A DNA stretch of 45,725 nt from Acidobacteriota bacterium (GCA_021851335.1 JAJZEA010000023.1:1-45725), one strand, 5' to 3'; positions 36,890-45,725 are shown, counted from the stretch's first letter. The notes: generated by a model from the letters alone, not told the origin. Numbers and translations: made by a program.

Positions 36890-38110
36890 ATGGCTCGATC
36901 GGCAGCTTCCTCAACCCACGTACATCGGAATGCGCTTCTCAGTCGCTCCGGCGCGGCACTGAATGCGCGCATTTTTTCCTTCGTCGGTTACAGTCTGGTC
37001 TGCTATCTGACGATCGGGATTCAGCTTGCCGTCCTGCCGGGCTACGTTCACCTCACGCTGGGCTACAGCACCATGCTTGCCGGCCTCATCGTCAGCGCGG
37101 AATACGTGGCTACCGTGCTCACACGCCCCTGGGCCGGGTGGATTGTCGATCGACGCGGCGCGCGGACTTCCGTGGTCATCGGGCAGCTTCTGTGCGGCGC
37201 CAGTGGAGTGCTCACGCTTGCATCTGCATTTGCCCACAGACTGCCATGGCTGGGGCTGTTGTTGCTCTTTGCCGCTCGGCTGGCGCTGGGAGCCAGCGAG
37301 AGTCTGGTCGCGACCGGAGCCACGATCTGGGGCATCTGGGGCGCGGGCGTGGAAAATACTGCCGCGGTCATCTCCTGGAACGGCATCTGCACCTACGGCG
37401 GCGTTGCGCTGGGTGCTCCGCTTGGAGTGATTCTGCTCACCAGCTTTGGCTTTTCTTCGGTGGGTCTGGCGGTTCTGGCGCTGGGAGTTGGTCCGCTTTT
37501 TTTGGCTCTGCGACAACCGGCAGCGCCGATTATTCACGGCGAAAAACTGCCCTATCACCATGTCTTCCGGCGCGTCTCCTTGCAGGGCATGGGACTCGGC
37601 CTGGGCAGTATCGGTTTTGGCGTTCTGGCCACCTTCATCACGTTGGATTTTGCACATCGACACTGGTCGGGAGCCGCTCTGGCGCTCACACTCTTTGGCG
37701 CATTGTTCATCTTTGCGCGACTACTCTTCGCCGGATGGATCAACAGAATCGGCGGTTACAGCGTTGCGCTTGTCTGCTTTGCGGCGGAGACTTGCGGTCT
37801 GCTTCTGCTTTGGCAGGCCCACACGCGTCTGATGGCCTTCAGTGGAGCGGCTCTCACAGGCTTCGGATTTTCTCTTGTCTTTCCCGCTCTCGGCGTCGAG
37901 GCCGTACAAGCCATTCCACCCCAGGACAAAGGGACGGCGCTCGGCGCCTATGGTGTCTTCATGGATTTTTCGCTGATGATTACAGGACCGGTCGCGGGCG
38001 CGATCATTGGAGCCTGGGGATTTCCCGCGATGTATCTGTTCGCGGCTTGCGCCGTTCTGGTCGCTATCCTGCTGACGGGCTGGCAGGCAATGCGCCGAGC
38101 TGAAGTCTGA
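36890..38110 (+). CDS. Major facilitator superfamily transporter (YhhS/YfcJ-like)
   Basis: This 406-aa inner-membrane protein has 12 predicted helices. The MFS loop 2-3 motif appears as RPWAGWIVDRRGAR (about 79-92). The central cytoplasmic loop is near 200-230 (PIIHGEKLPYHHVF). The QLAVLPGYVH..LGYSTMLAGLIVSAEYVATVLTRP stretch resembles the YhhS/YfcJ subgroup of putative drug or metabolite exporters. Substrate unknown. ATG 36890 has GAGG 6 nt upstream and a TATACT box (36874-36879) very near, so the leader must be short. Independent of the folP transcript or weakly coupled (48-bp gap). Confidence 0.87.
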   Translation: MARSAASSTHVHRNALLSRSGAALNARIFSFVGYSLVCYLTIGIQLAVLPGYVHLTLGYSTMLAGLIVSAEYVATVLTRPWAGWIVDRRGARTSVVIGQLLCGASGVLTLASAFAHRLPWLGLLLLFAARLALGASESLVATGATIWGIWGAGVENTAAVISWNGICTYGGVALGAPLGVILLTSFGFSSVGLAVLALGVGPLFLALRQPAAPIIHGEKLPYHHVFRRVSLQGMGLGLGSIGFGVLATFITLDFAHRHWSGAALALTLFGALFIFARLLFAGWINRIGGYSVALVCFAAETCGLLLLWQAHTRLMAFSGAALTGFGFSLVFPALGVEAVQAIPPQDKGTALGAYGVFMDFSLMITGPVAGAIIGAWGFPAMYLFAACAVLVAILLTGWQAMRRAEV

Positions 38111-38154
38111 TCGCTTCCAATAAATGGCTCGGAGACGTAGCGATCGCCGGACTC

Positions 38155-39057
38155 TCAGACGGCGCGCAGGGTAATTTCCGTGATCTCCGGCGGGCAATCG
38201 AAGCGAAACGGCAGTCCGACCGTACCCAATCCGCGATTGACGTAAAGTTTCATGGATCCCAACGTGAATAGGCCTTCTACAAATCGCTCGCCAAGAGGCG
38301 GCAGTGTCAGCGCACCCCAAAAAGGAAGTCGCACCTGTCCTCCGTGCGTATGTCCGCTCAGCATCAGCCGCACAGAAGTGCCAGCCGGCTGACGAAGAAT
38401 CTTCAGCGCCGGGTCCGGTTCATGGCCCAGCAGGATCACCGGCTCATTCGGGATATTGCGAATCTGCGGTGGAATCGTCTTGTCGAGATCGGGTCTTCCG
38501 GCCAGCATATCGTCGATTCCGGCCAGCCACAACCGCCCACCCCCACGCTCCAGGGCCACATGCTGATTGCGTAAAATCGGGATTCCATGTGCTTCCAGAA
38601 TGGAGGCGACCGCTGCCGGATTCACCTGAGCATCATGATTTCCCAGAATTCCGTGGATACTCCGGCACTCCAGCCCGGTTAGAATCTCAGCGCAAAGCTG
38701 GACTGCTTTCTCTGGAAAATCCGTCGAGCGAGTTAACGTGGTGATGAAGTCCCCGGTCAGCACCACGGCATCCGGCTTCATCGCGTTCACCCTGCGAACA
38801 GCATCGCGCAGGAAGAATGGCTCGGTGAACTCCTCCAGGTGAATATCGCTCACCTGCACCATCCGGAATCCATCCATCGCCTCGGGCAGACCCGCGATGG
38901 GAATGGAAATCTTTTGATGATCGATCCAGTGCCGCTCAATTTCACCGGAATAGAGTGCCAGTGCGCCAGCACCGAGTGCTGCTCCGCGCAGCAGGTTCCT
39001 GCGGGTCAGCTTTGTCTCTGGAGTTACGCGAATCGTGGATCGTGCAGCTTCCATCAT
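38155..39057 (-). CDS. Tat-exported metallophosphoesterase (YaeI/YkuE-like)
   Basis: This 300-aa calcineurin-like phosphoesterase has a twin-arginine signal (LTRRNLLRGAALGAGALAL, about 17-35). Metal-binding motifs are seen in order: VSDIHLE (about 69-75), VVLTGDFIT (about 98-106), ILGNHDAQ (about 136-143), VILLGHEPDP, and SGHTHGGQVRLP near the C-terminus. YaeI/YkuE homologues hydrolyse phosphodiesters or pyrophosphates, and some act on UDP-diacylglucosamine; the substrate here is unknown. Two adjacent start codons, 39057 and 39054, occur; AAAGGA is 3 and 6 nt away respectively, favouring 39054. The region to rpsA holds only the terminator. Confidence 0.9.
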   Translation of the reverse strand: MMEAARSTIRVTPETKLTRRNLLRGAALGAGALALYSGEIERHWIDHQKISIPIAGLPEAMDGFRMVQVSDIHLEEFTEPFFLRDAVRRVNAMKPDAVVLTGDFITTLTRSTDFPEKAVQLCAEILTGLECRSIHGILGNHDAQVNPAAVASILEAHGIPILRNQHVALERGGGRLWLAGIDDMLAGRPDLDKTIPPQIRNIPNEPVILLGHEPDPALKILRQPAGTSVRLMLSGHTHGGQVRLPFWGALTLPPLGERFVEGLFTLGSMKLYVNRGLGTVGLPFRFDCPPEITEITLRAV

Positions 39058-39169
39058 TCATCCTTTGCGGCGATCCGCGGGTTGCGCTGAAAGCGCCAGT
39101 TCTCATCCAGACCCGATATTTCAGTTCTGATGTTGCAGTCCCGAGGAGAACAAAAGACTTTCTGCGGAT

Positions 39170-39205
39170 ACAGAAAGGACCGCCGATTTTGGCGGTCCTT
39201 TCTGT
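39170..39205 (-). terminator. Likely rpsA terminator hairpin
   Basis: A 15-bp perfect stem (39170-39184 with 39191-39205) with loop GATTTT lies 18 bp past the rpsA stop. The minus-strand tail is only modestly T-rich. Confidence 0.7.
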
Positions 39206-39223
39206 CACTACTCTAGCCTTCGC

Positions 39224-41203
39224 CTAGCGGCGAAACTTTGACCAGTTCACCAGATCGCCAAGCGTTGTAGTCGAGCTGGACGAAGAAGAGCTGGTGGGAG
39301 TCTTGTAGTGCTCCACCTCGCTTCGGCTGGCTTCCTCACCTACGGCGCGAATGCTTAGTCCAACCTTCTTCTCTTCCACGCTCATCTTGATGATCTTGAA
39401 GTCGTGCTCCTGATCCTGTTCCAGGGTCATCGCATGTCCTTCGGCATCCACCGCCTCGGAAACGTGGCACAGACCTTCCACGCCCTCGGAGATCTCCACA
39501 AAGGCTCCGAACTGAGCCGTGCGCAGAACCTTGCCGTGGACCACATCGCCTACCCGGTGCTGACGGAAGAACGTCTCCCACACATCGGGTTGCAACTGCT
39601 TTACACCCAGCGACAGCCGACGATTCTCCGGCTCGACGCCCAGCACCACAGCCTTCACCTTGTCACCCTTCTTCAGCACTTCCGAAGGATGCTTGATGCG
39701 CTTGGTCCAGCTCAGATTCGAGACGTGTACCAGCCCATCGATCCCGTCTTCGATCTCGATAAAGGCGCCGAAGTCGGTCAGGTTGCGGACGCGACCCTCA
39801 ACCTCGGTACCGGTCGGATAACGCTCCGTGAGATTTTCCCACGGATTCTGCTGGAGCTGCTTCATGCCCAAAGAGATGCGTCGGTCCGCCGGGTTCACGG
39901 CGAGCACAATCGATTCCACCTCGTCGCCCGGCTTCACCAGCTTGGTCGGGTGCTTCATGCGCTTGGACCAGCTCATCTCCGAGACGTGTACCAGCCCTTC
40001 AATGCCCTGTTCCAGCTCGATGAACGCTCCGTAGTCGGTGACCGAGAGCACTCGACCGCTGACGTGCGCGCCAAGCGGATATCGCTCGACTGCATCTAGC
40101 CACGGGTCCGGCGTCAGTTGCTTGAATCCAAGCGAAACCCGCTGCTTTTCCCGGTCAAACTTCAACACCTGCACCTGAATCTCATCGCCCACATTCACCA
40201 GATCGCGCGGATGCGTCAAACGCCCCCAGCTCATATCGGTAATGTGCAGCAAGCCATCGATGCCGCCCAGGTCAACAAACGCACCGTAGTCCGTCAGGTT
40301 TTTCACCGTTCCGGTCAACACCGAGCCTTCGCTCAGGTGCTCCAGAGTCTGCTCCTTGCGCGTGTTCTGCTCTTCTTCCAGAATTTCCTTGCGGCTCACC
40401 ACCACATTGCCGCGCTTCTTGTTCAGCTTGATCACGCGCACCGGGATCTGCTGGCCAATATAGCCGTCCAGGTTACGCACCGGACGCATCTCAAGCTGAG
40501 AACCCGGCAAAAATGCCTTCAGCCCGATATCAACCGTCAGACCGCCCTTCACGCGACCCACAACCGTTCCCATTACAGCGGTCTTGTCGTTCGCTGCTTT
40601 TTCGATCTCGTCCCACACGCGCAGACGCTGAGCCTTGTCATAGCTGACCAGGTAGCCGCCTTCCGGCTCTTCGCGTTCGATCACCACGTCAATCACATCG
40701 CCAGCCTGGAATCGCGGCTGCCCATTGTGATCGAGGATCTGCTCAATCGGCAGCAGACCGTCGGATTTCAGGCCGACATTGATCACTGCGTGCTTGTCAG
40801 TCAGATTGGCGATTCTGCCACTCACGATGCTATCGCCATAAGCTTCCACAGCCGCAGCTTCAGCGGCCTGCTCACGCTCATAGGCTTCCAGCAACGAGGC
40901 AAAATCAGCCGCAGACTCAGGATCATGTCCGGCTTCCGGTGCAGCTTCCAGGGTTTTCTCAGAGATTGCCGACACTGCGGGACGCATTGCCTCGGACGCA
41001 GCAGTGGCCTGCTCAATGTCTGCAACCGCAGCAGCGACTTCATCTTCGTGCGGAGCATCGGGTTCCGACGCAACGGCGACTTCGGGGTTAACGGTGGATT
41101 CGGGCGACGGCACAGGCTGCTCCGTCACAGGCTCAAGCTCAGGGGTTTCCAATTCGGTATTCAGGGGTTTGCTCTCGGTTTCAAGATTGAGGACGTCTGC
41201 CAT
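39224..41203 (-). CDS. rpsA: 30S ribosomal protein S1
   Basis: This 659-aa protein recruits mRNA to the 30S subunit. Six S1 RNA-binding repeats follow in order, beginning near residues 125, 210, 295, 385, 470 and 560. Repeats 3-6 share the TDYGAFVDL/TDFGAFIEI core and a GLLHIT or GLVHVS strand. Before repeat 1 is an unusual 120-residue acidic, Pro/Glu/Ala-rich extension (e.g. ELEPVTEQPVPSPEST), absent from E. coli S1. The C-terminus has a serine run (TSSSSSSSTTT). ATG 41203 has GGAG about 9 nt upstream. The long leader (about 270 nt) between promoter and start would suit S1 autoregulation. Confidence 0.96.
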   Translation of the reverse strand: MADVLNLETESKPLNTELETPELEPVTEQPVPSPESTVNPEVAVASEPDAPHEDEVAAAVADIEQATAASEAMRPAVSAISEKTLEAAPEAGHDPESAADFASLLEAYEREQAAEAAAVEAYGDSIVSGRIANLTDKHAVINVGLKSDGLLPIEQILDHNGQPRFQAGDVIDVVIEREEPEGGYLVSYDKAQRLRVWDEIEKAANDKTAVMGTVVGRVKGGLTVDIGLKAFLPGSQLEMRPVRNLDGYIGQQIPVRVIKLNKKRGNVVVSRKEILEEEQNTRKEQTLEHLSEGSVLTGTVKNLTDYGAFVDLGGIDGLLHITDMSWGRLTHPRDLVNVGDEIQVQVLKFDREKQRVSLGFKQLTPDPWLDAVERYPLGAHVSGRVLSVTDYGAFIELEQGIEGLVHVSEMSWSKRMKHPTKLVKPGDEVESIVLAVNPADRRISLGMKQLQQNPWENLTERYPTGTEVEGRVRNLTDFGAFIEIEDGIDGLVHVSNLSWTKRIKHPSEVLKKGDKVKAVVLGVEPENRRLSLGVKQLQPDVWETFFRQHRVGDVVHGKVLRTAQFGAFVEISEGVEGLCHVSEAVDAEGHAMTLEQDQEHDFKIIKMSVEEKKVGLSIRAVGEEASRSEVEHYKTPTSSSSSSSTTTLGDLVNWSKFRR

Positions 41204-41482
41204 AACTGCCAGCTCCGGATTTCAATACATCCAGCCATTCCACACGGGCAACGACTTGGCCGCGCAGCCTGCACTCCAGGAAACCGCATGCCTGAAAATG
41301 ATCTGCGAAGAACGCTGCCAGACAGAAGCATCAAACCGGAGTTTTCCCGGCTCAACAGCAGAACCGAGGAACAGGACATCGTTCACTCGTTTTGCGCTGA
41401 ACCTGAATGATTCTGGGTTGGAGAGAATCGCTGGCAACCACCTTGCCCATACGCTGAAATCCGGCCGCAGGGCTACACTACG

Positions 41483-41512
41483 ATCGTAGCAACCTATTCC
41501 GGCCATCGTCAA
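41483..41512 (-). promoter_or_regulatory. Likely rpsA promoter
   Basis: On the minus strand TTGACG (41512-41507) and TACGAT (41488-41483) are 18 nt apart, close to the sigma-70 consensus. Predicted start near 41476 gives a leader of about 270 nt. Confidence 0.5.
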
Positions 41513-41557
41513 TGAAATCTTGTTGAATCATCGCCCAGACAGCGAATGATTCCCATG

Positions 41558-41579
41558 GGTGCACTGGAAATAGTGCACC
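41558..41579. promoter_or_regulatory. Perfect 8-bp inverted repeat, operator-like
   Basis: GGTGCACT (41558-41565) and AGTGCACC (41572-41579) flank a 6-nt spacer between the divergent rpsA and HIT promoters. There is no T-run, so an operator is more likely than a terminator. Confidence 0.4.
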
Positions 41580-41632
41580 TGGCTGATCCCTCGGACCACA
41601 TCACTGTTGATCGATGAAACACGCTCTGGCTT

Positions 41633-41638
41633 TATACT
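41633..41638 (+). promoter_or_regulatory. -10-like TATACT directly before the HIT gene
   Basis: TATACT ends 7 nt before ATG 41646 and no SD is present; TTGATC lies 20 nt upstream of it. A leaderless transcript is implied. Confidence 0.35.
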
Positions 41639-41645
41639 GACCTCC

Positions 41646-42209
41646 ATGGATTATCTCTGGACTCCGTGGCGGTACCGTTATGTCACTGGCACAGAAGAAG
41701 CTTCGCGCAAAGGGGTTCCTGCGCCGCTGGCAGATTGGGTCGGCGACCACGGATGTGTCTTCTGCAACCTCATCGCAGCTACGAACTTTGCCATTCGCTC
41801 CGGCATGGACTCCGAGCGCGCCGAATCCGCAGCGTACATTGTGCATCGAGGCGACGAGTGCTTTGTCTGTCTCAATGCTTTCCCCTACACCGCTGGCCAC
41901 GTCATGGTCATCCCATACGCGCATCAGGCCAGTTTTGCGGCCTTGCCCGTCTCCACGGCCCATGAAGTCTCCGATCTCGCTCAGAAAATGGAGCGAGTGC
42001 TCCACCAGTTGTATCGCCCACACGGCATCAACCTGGGCATGAATCTTGGCGAAGCTGCCGGAGCGGGTGTCGCTGGACACTTGCACATGCACGTTCTGCC
42101 GCGCTGGACCGGCGATACCAATTTCATGACTACGATCGCAGAGACCCGCATCCTGCCTGAGGATATGGAGACGACCTGCCGCAGAATTCGACACGCCTGG
42201 GCGAGTTGA
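41646..42209 (+). CDS. HIT-family hydrolase (Ap4A phosphorylase-like)
   Basis: This 187-aa protein begins MDYLWTPWRYRYVTG, typical of the bacterial HIT subgroup related to diadenosine tetraphosphate phosphorylase. A CVFCNL Cys pair is at about residues 36-39, probably binding zinc with a later His. LNAFPYTAGHVMVIPYAHQASF is the substrate-side strand, and the catalytic HIT triad appears as GHLHMHVLPRW (about 142-152). It hydrolyses or phosphorolyses nucleotide phosphates, probably Ap4A. ATG 41646 is preferred over an in-frame extension to 41607 because the conserved N-terminus starts there. Monocistronic. Confidence 0.92.
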   Translation: MDYLWTPWRYRYVTGTEEASRKGVPAPLADWVGDHGCVFCNLIAATNFAIRSGMDSERAESAAYIVHRGDECFVCLNAFPYTAGHVMVIPYAHQASFAALPVSTAHEVSDLAQKMERVLHQLYRPHGINLGMNLGEAAGAGVAGHLHMHVLPRWTGDTNFMTTIAETRILPEDMETTCRRIRHAWAS

Positions 42210-42289
42210 TCCCTTCAGGGTTTGCGCGCGGCAACCGCATCGGCATACCGCAAAAAATTACGCTTCCGGACGCAAATGAATAATTTTTA

Positions 42290-42318
42290 TTGAATCTCCG
42301 GAAAATTTATTGCAAAAT
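42290..42318 (+). promoter_or_regulatory. Possible promoter of the TonB-dependent receptor gene
   Basis: TTGAAT (42290-42295) and CAAAAT (42313-42318) are 17 nt apart in an AT-rich stretch, giving a leader of about 140 nt. The remainder of the 258-bp gap holds no gene. Confidence 0.3.
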
Positions 42319-42467
42319 GGGATCACTCATCGAAACGGGAAGGCCGCTTGGCTCCGGTTTCCCCAACTGGCACAAGCACGGTCTATCGAACTTCAATTGC
42401 AGCTTTCGTTTATCTGCATTCGATTCGCACCTTTTTGCATCGGCAGACATTTTCTGGAGGAAGAGAC

Positions 42468-45400
42468 GTGAAACGATCCCATCTGGGAGCGATGCTTCTT
42501 TGCATCCTCATCGCAAGTATCTCCGCATTCGGCCAGGTTGCCACCACCTCACTCCGCGGCAGCGTCAAGGATCAGGCTGGCGCACTCGTTCCCGGGGCAA
42601 CGGTTACTTTGCTAGACAAATCCGTGAACAAAACCTACACCGCTACTTCGGATAGTTCGGGTTACTATCAGTTTCCTCAGATCCCCCCTGCTCGATACCT
42701 CATCACGGTCACATCCAGCGGCTTCGCCGCGCAGTCCAAAACGGCTGAACTGCTCGTCAACCAGCCGGCTACCGTCAACTTCGCCTTGTCTGTCGAGGCC
42801 AGCAACGTCACCGTCGACGTCAGCGGCTCGGCGCAGACCCTGAATACAACCGATGCTTCCGAGGGCAACTCCATCGGGAATGAGATGATCCAGTCCATTC
42901 CTTCGGATGGGCGCGATCCCATCTCGCTGCTGGCTTTGCAGCCGGGCGTACTCTTCCTCGGTGAAGGCGGCGGCACCAGCGCCACTGGCAATCAGGAGCA
43001 GACCGACAGCCGACAGGGCGCCGTCTCCGGCAGCCGTTCCGACCAGGGCAACATCACCCTCGACGGCCTGGATGATAACAGCCAGATCAACGGCTATGCC
43101 TTTACCGGCGTCCTTCGTTCCACGCTCGATTCCACGCAGGAGTTCCGCGTCACCACTTCAGACGGCAGCGCTGACGAAGGGCGATCTTCCGGCGCGCAGG
43201 TCTCGCTTGTCACCAAGTCCGGCACCAACCACTTCCACGGCGCGGCCTACGAGTACTACCGACCGACCAACACGGTCAGCAACAACTGGTTCCTGAAGAA
43301 TTCGCAGTTGTCTGGCGGTGAGCCGAACGTTCCTGCCAAGTACCTGCGAAACGTCTTCGGCGCAGCACTCGGTGGCCCCATCAAGAAGGACAAGCTCTTC
43401 TTCTTCGGCAACTATGAGGGACTGCGCCAGGCGATCGACGATATCGTTTCGGCCACGGTTCCCACTGCTAGTTTTCAGGCAGGCACCTTGCAGTATCAGG
43501 ATGCGAGCAACAATAACCACTCAATCAGCTCTTCACAAATCGCCGCGCTGGACGCCAATTGCACTTCAAGCACGTTTGACGGTTCTACGGTTTGCCCTTG
43601 GGGACCTGGTGTCAACCCCAACGTCCTCTCCTACTATGGAGGTGTTCCGGTTGCCACGGGTTCGGCCTCGGGTGATGGCCTGAACAGCGGTTCGCTCTTC
43701 TTCCCAGTGAAGGTGCCTACTACGCAGAACACCAGCATTCTGAAGCTGGACTACAATATGACCCAGAAGCAGCAGGTCTTCATTCGCGGCAACTACCAAA
43801 AGGACACATACACGGGCGATGCCAACCTGCCCGGTCAGGCTCCTTCCTTCACCAAGGAATACAACACCAAGGGTCTGGCCTTTGGCCACACCTGGAATCC
43901 TACACCGAATATCGTCAACGATCTGCGATACGGGTATGTCCGGCAAAGCTATGCTCAACTGGGAGTTGGCTCCGGTCAGTATGTCGATTTCCGTTTCCTG
44001 ACCCAGCCAGAAGCGCAGACGCGCAATACGACCAATGTTGTGCCTGTACACAACGTGGTTGATACGCTCACCATCACCAAGGGGAATCACACCATCTCTG
44101 TCGGAGTGAACTGGCGTCTGGTTCAGGATGAGACGGTGACAAATGGAACTTCTTTCAATGTGGCCAGCACCAATCCCTACTGGTTGGGCGGCAACCCGCC
44201 AGATCCTTCTTCGCTGGGAACGGGACTGGCACCTGTCGGCAGCGGTTTTTCGAACTCCTATGCGATTGCTTACGCCAGCATTCTTGGCACAGTCCCATCG
44301 CTCACAAACAACTACAACTATCAAGTGAATTCCCCTACCCAGGGAACGGTGCTTGGCATTGGCGCAAACATCCCTCGTCACTTCCTGGCAAACGAGATGG
44401 AGGGATTCGTACAGGACAGTTGGAGAATGCTGCCAAACCTGACCGTGAGCGCTGGAGTGCGGTACGTGCTTCTTCAGACACCTTACGAGGTCAATGGACA
44501 GGAGATTGCGCCCACAGTCAATACAGACGCGTGGTACAAACAGCGCGGCACCGCAGCTTCAACGGGCACCATCTATGAGCCTAATCTGGAATTTGCTCCT
44601 GCTGGTAAGGCCAATCATGCACCAGGCTACTGGCCGGAAAACAAGAATGACTTCGCGCCGAGATTCTCGGTTGCCTGGTCACCGGATTCTAAAACCTCCA
44701 TCCGTGCAGGCGCTGGTATCTATTTCGACCACTACGGCGAAGCGCTTACCCAGAACTTCAGCACAAACGGATCCTTTGGCTTGTTGACTACAGCTACCAA
44801 CCCGGCTGGAGTTTACAGCTATACTTCCAGTAGTAGGTATAGTGCAGCTCCCCGCTTCACTGGCGAGCACAATCTGCCGAATATTCCAATTCCGAATGCT
44901 CCGAGTCAGGCCGCTGGGTCGGTGCTTCAATATCCCTATACGCCGCCAGTCGGAGCTTTTTTGATTACCTTTGGCGTGGATAACAAGCTAAAGACGCCGT
45001 ACTCCGAGGCGTATAACCTCTCCTATCAGCGTGAGTTGCCCGGAGGCTTCCTCTTTGAAGAGGCCTACGTCGGTCGCTTTGGCCGTCACCTGCTCCAGCA
45101 GCTTGATCTCGCAGAACCGGTGGATTGGAACGACCCGCAGGGCGGTGGGGACTATTTCACTGCTGCCTCACAACTCTCCAAGCTGGTCGATGAGCATCAA
45201 GGCGCGTTTTATTCGAATTATTCCGGATATGGAAGCAGCAACGGCCAGGCCACACCTGTCTCCGTTCCGACGATTCAATACTTCGAGGATGTCTTCCCGC
45301 AGATGGCCAACCTGGACTTTCAGGGCGAGTCCGCCACGGAAGGCATCTATAACAACGAGTGGGCGCCGTATCGCTATACCTTCGGTGAAACGACTTCTCT

Positions 45401-45725
45401 GGCAGATATCGACTTCTATTGCTTGTATGGTGGCTACTGCGCCAACGGTACCAGCAAGTTCTGGCAGAGCCAATTTTCCTCACTCTATTCCTGGGCCACC
45501 ATCGGAACCAGTTCCTACAACGCGTTGCAGGCTTCGCTCCGTCACCCGACGGCGCACGGCATCAGCTTCGACCTCAGCTATACACTCTCCAAGTCACTTG
45601 ATCTGAACTCCGGTACTGAGCGTGCGAGCGAATTTTCAGCCGACAGCCTCGGTGGCTCGGCGATCCAGAATACCTGGAACCCCAAGCTGAACAAGGCCGT
45701 GTCGGACTTTGACACGCGTCACCTG
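42468..45725 (+). CDS. TonB-dependent receptor with carboxypeptidase-like regulatory domain, 3'-truncated
   Basis: The frame is open for 1086 codons to the window end, so the C-terminus is missing. GTG 42468 has an excellent SD (GGAGG at 42456-42460, 7-nt spacing). The signal peptide (LGAMLLCILIASISAFG) is followed by a CarboxypepD_reg-like domain at about 25-110 (LRGSVKDQAGALVPGATVTLLD, DSSGYYQFPQIPPARYLITV). A plug domain follows (about 115-230, SDQGNITLDGLDDNSQING, SLVTKSGTNHFHGAAYEYYRP), then the beta-barrel with aromatic-rich strands. The stretch SDFDTRHL at the window end is characteristic of the large acidobacterial oligosaccharide-type TonB receptors. Ligand unknown, plausibly a glycan or peptide. 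Confidence 0.92.
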   Translation, partial: MKRSHLGAMLLCILIASISAFGQVATTSLRGSVKDQAGALVPGATVTLLDKSVNKTYTATSDSSGYYQFPQIPPARYLITVTSSGFAAQSKTAELLVNQPATVNFALSVEASNVTVDVSGSAQTLNTTDASEGNSIGNEMIQSIPSDGRDPISLLALQPGVLFLGEGGGTSATGNQEQTDSRQGAVSGSRSDQGNITLDGLDDNSQINGYAFTGVLRSTLDSTQEFRVTTSDGSADEGRSSGAQVSLVTKSGTNHFHGAAYEYYRPTNTVSNNWFLKNSQLSGGEPNVPAKYLRNVFGAALGGPIKKDKLFFFGNYEGLRQAIDDIVSATVPTASFQAGTLQYQDASNNNHSISSSQIAALDANCTSSTFDGSTVCPWGPGVNPNVLSYYGGVPVATGSASGDGLNSGSLFFPVKVPTTQNTSILKLDYNMTQKQQVFIRGNYQKDTYTGDANLPGQAPSFTKEYNTKGLAFGHTWNPTPNIVNDLRYGYVRQSYAQLGVGSGQYVDFRFLTQPEAQTRNTTNVVPVHNVVDTLTITKGNHTISVGVNWRLVQDETVTNGTSFNVASTNPYWLGGNPPDPSSLGTGLAPVGSGFSNSYAIAYASILGTVPSLTNNYNYQVNSPTQGTVLGIGANIPRHFLANEMEGFVQDSWRMLPNLTVSAGVRYVLLQTPYEVNGQEIAPTVNTDAWYKQRGTAASTGTIYEPNLEFAPAGKANHAPGYWPENKNDFAPRFSVAWSPDSKTSIRAGAGIYFDHYGEALTQNFSTNGSFGLLTTATNPAGVYSYTSSSRYSAAPRFTGEHNLPNIPIPNAPSQAAGSVLQYPYTPPVGAFLITFGVDNKLKTPYSEAYNLSYQRELPGGFLFEEAYVGRFGRHLLQQLDLAEPVDWNDPQGGGDYFTAASQLSKLVDEHQGAFYSNYSGYGSSNGQATPVSVPTIQYFEDVFPQMANLDFQGESATEGIYNNEWAPYRYTFGETTSLADIDFYCLYGGYCANGTSKFWQSQFSSLYSWATIGTSSYNALQASLRHPTAHGISFDLSYTLSKSLDLNSGTERASEFSADSLGGSAIQNTWNPKLNKAVSDFDTRHL

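Larger units (their letters stand above)
41204..41645. other. 442-bp divergent intergenic region between rpsA and the HIT gene
   Basis: No gene is supported. The left 270 bp would be the rpsA leader, followed by the rpsA promoter (41483-41512), a perfect palindrome (41558-41579), and the HIT-gene promoter near 41607-41638. Open frames here are shadows of rpsA extended by chance. Confidence 0.6.

Noticed and set aside
36874..36892. MFS gene as another leaderless case
   Set aside because: TATACT is close to the ATG, but GAGG lies 6 nt upstream of the start, so an SD-type short leader is equally likely.
40118..41410. 430-codon plus-strand frame opposite rpsA
   Set aside because: It is antisense to S1 and full of His/Leu/Gln runs mirroring the S1 repeats; no family is visible.

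Overview
The window looks like chromosomal DNA from an Acidobacterium, probably class Terriglobia (Acidobacteriaceae or relatives). This is inferred from GC-rich coding sequence, a right-edge TonB-dependent receptor with an N-terminal carboxypeptidase-like domain and the acidobacterial-type 'SDFDTRH' barrel motif, large multihaem cytochrome c-TPR proteins, and short monocistronic units on both strands. No rRNA, tRNA, insertion sequence, prophage or CRISPR array was recognised.

Layout. 1-3.3 kb: a left-truncated hypothetical gene, a putative lipoprotein gene whose natural start is interrupted by a stop codon, and two tandem PagL-like (lipid A deacylase family) outer-membrane proteins, one of which lacks the catalytic His. 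3.5-8.6 kb: asnS, a CSS-EAL c-di-GMP phosphodiesterase, frr (minus) and a Gfo/Idh/MocA oxidoreductase (minus). 8.8-12.3 kb: an FHS-type sugar transporter followed by a partner-switching module (GAF-SpoIIE phosphatase, RsbW-like kinase, STAS antagonist) ending in a 20-bp hairpin. 12.3-13.5 kb: a 7-TM protein and a newly read 46-codon secreted-peptide gene, separated by a 23-bp perfect hairpin. 13.8-23.4 kb: gyrB, recQ, ada (minus), gatB (minus) and an ABC-F ATPase.

23.5-27.5 kb: a copper cluster (Met/Cys-rich exported protein, Tat-dependent CopA multicopper oxidase, CopB), then a small membrane protein and queD. 27.5-32.1 kb (minus): an AIM24-family protein and two paralogous seven-haem cytochromes with C-terminal TPR-like repeats. 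32.3-39.1 kb: a beta-barrel porin, mnmG-folP (4-bp overlap), an MFS transporter and a Tat-exported metallophosphoesterase (minus). 39.2-45.7 kb: rpsA with a long acidic N-terminal extension (minus), a HIT-family hydrolase, and the TonB-dependent receptor running off the window.

Most genes are housekeeping (translation: asnS, frr, gatB, rpsA, mnmG; DNA: gyrB, recQ, ada; folate: folP). The accessory themes are envelope and redox functions: lipid A modification, copper handling, periplasmic electron transfer and outer-membrane uptake. The parts most likely to hold undescribed biology are the cytochrome-TPR pair with AIM24, the 46-aa peptide/hairpin/7-TM unit, the interrupted lipoprotein start and the diverged PagL-like pair.
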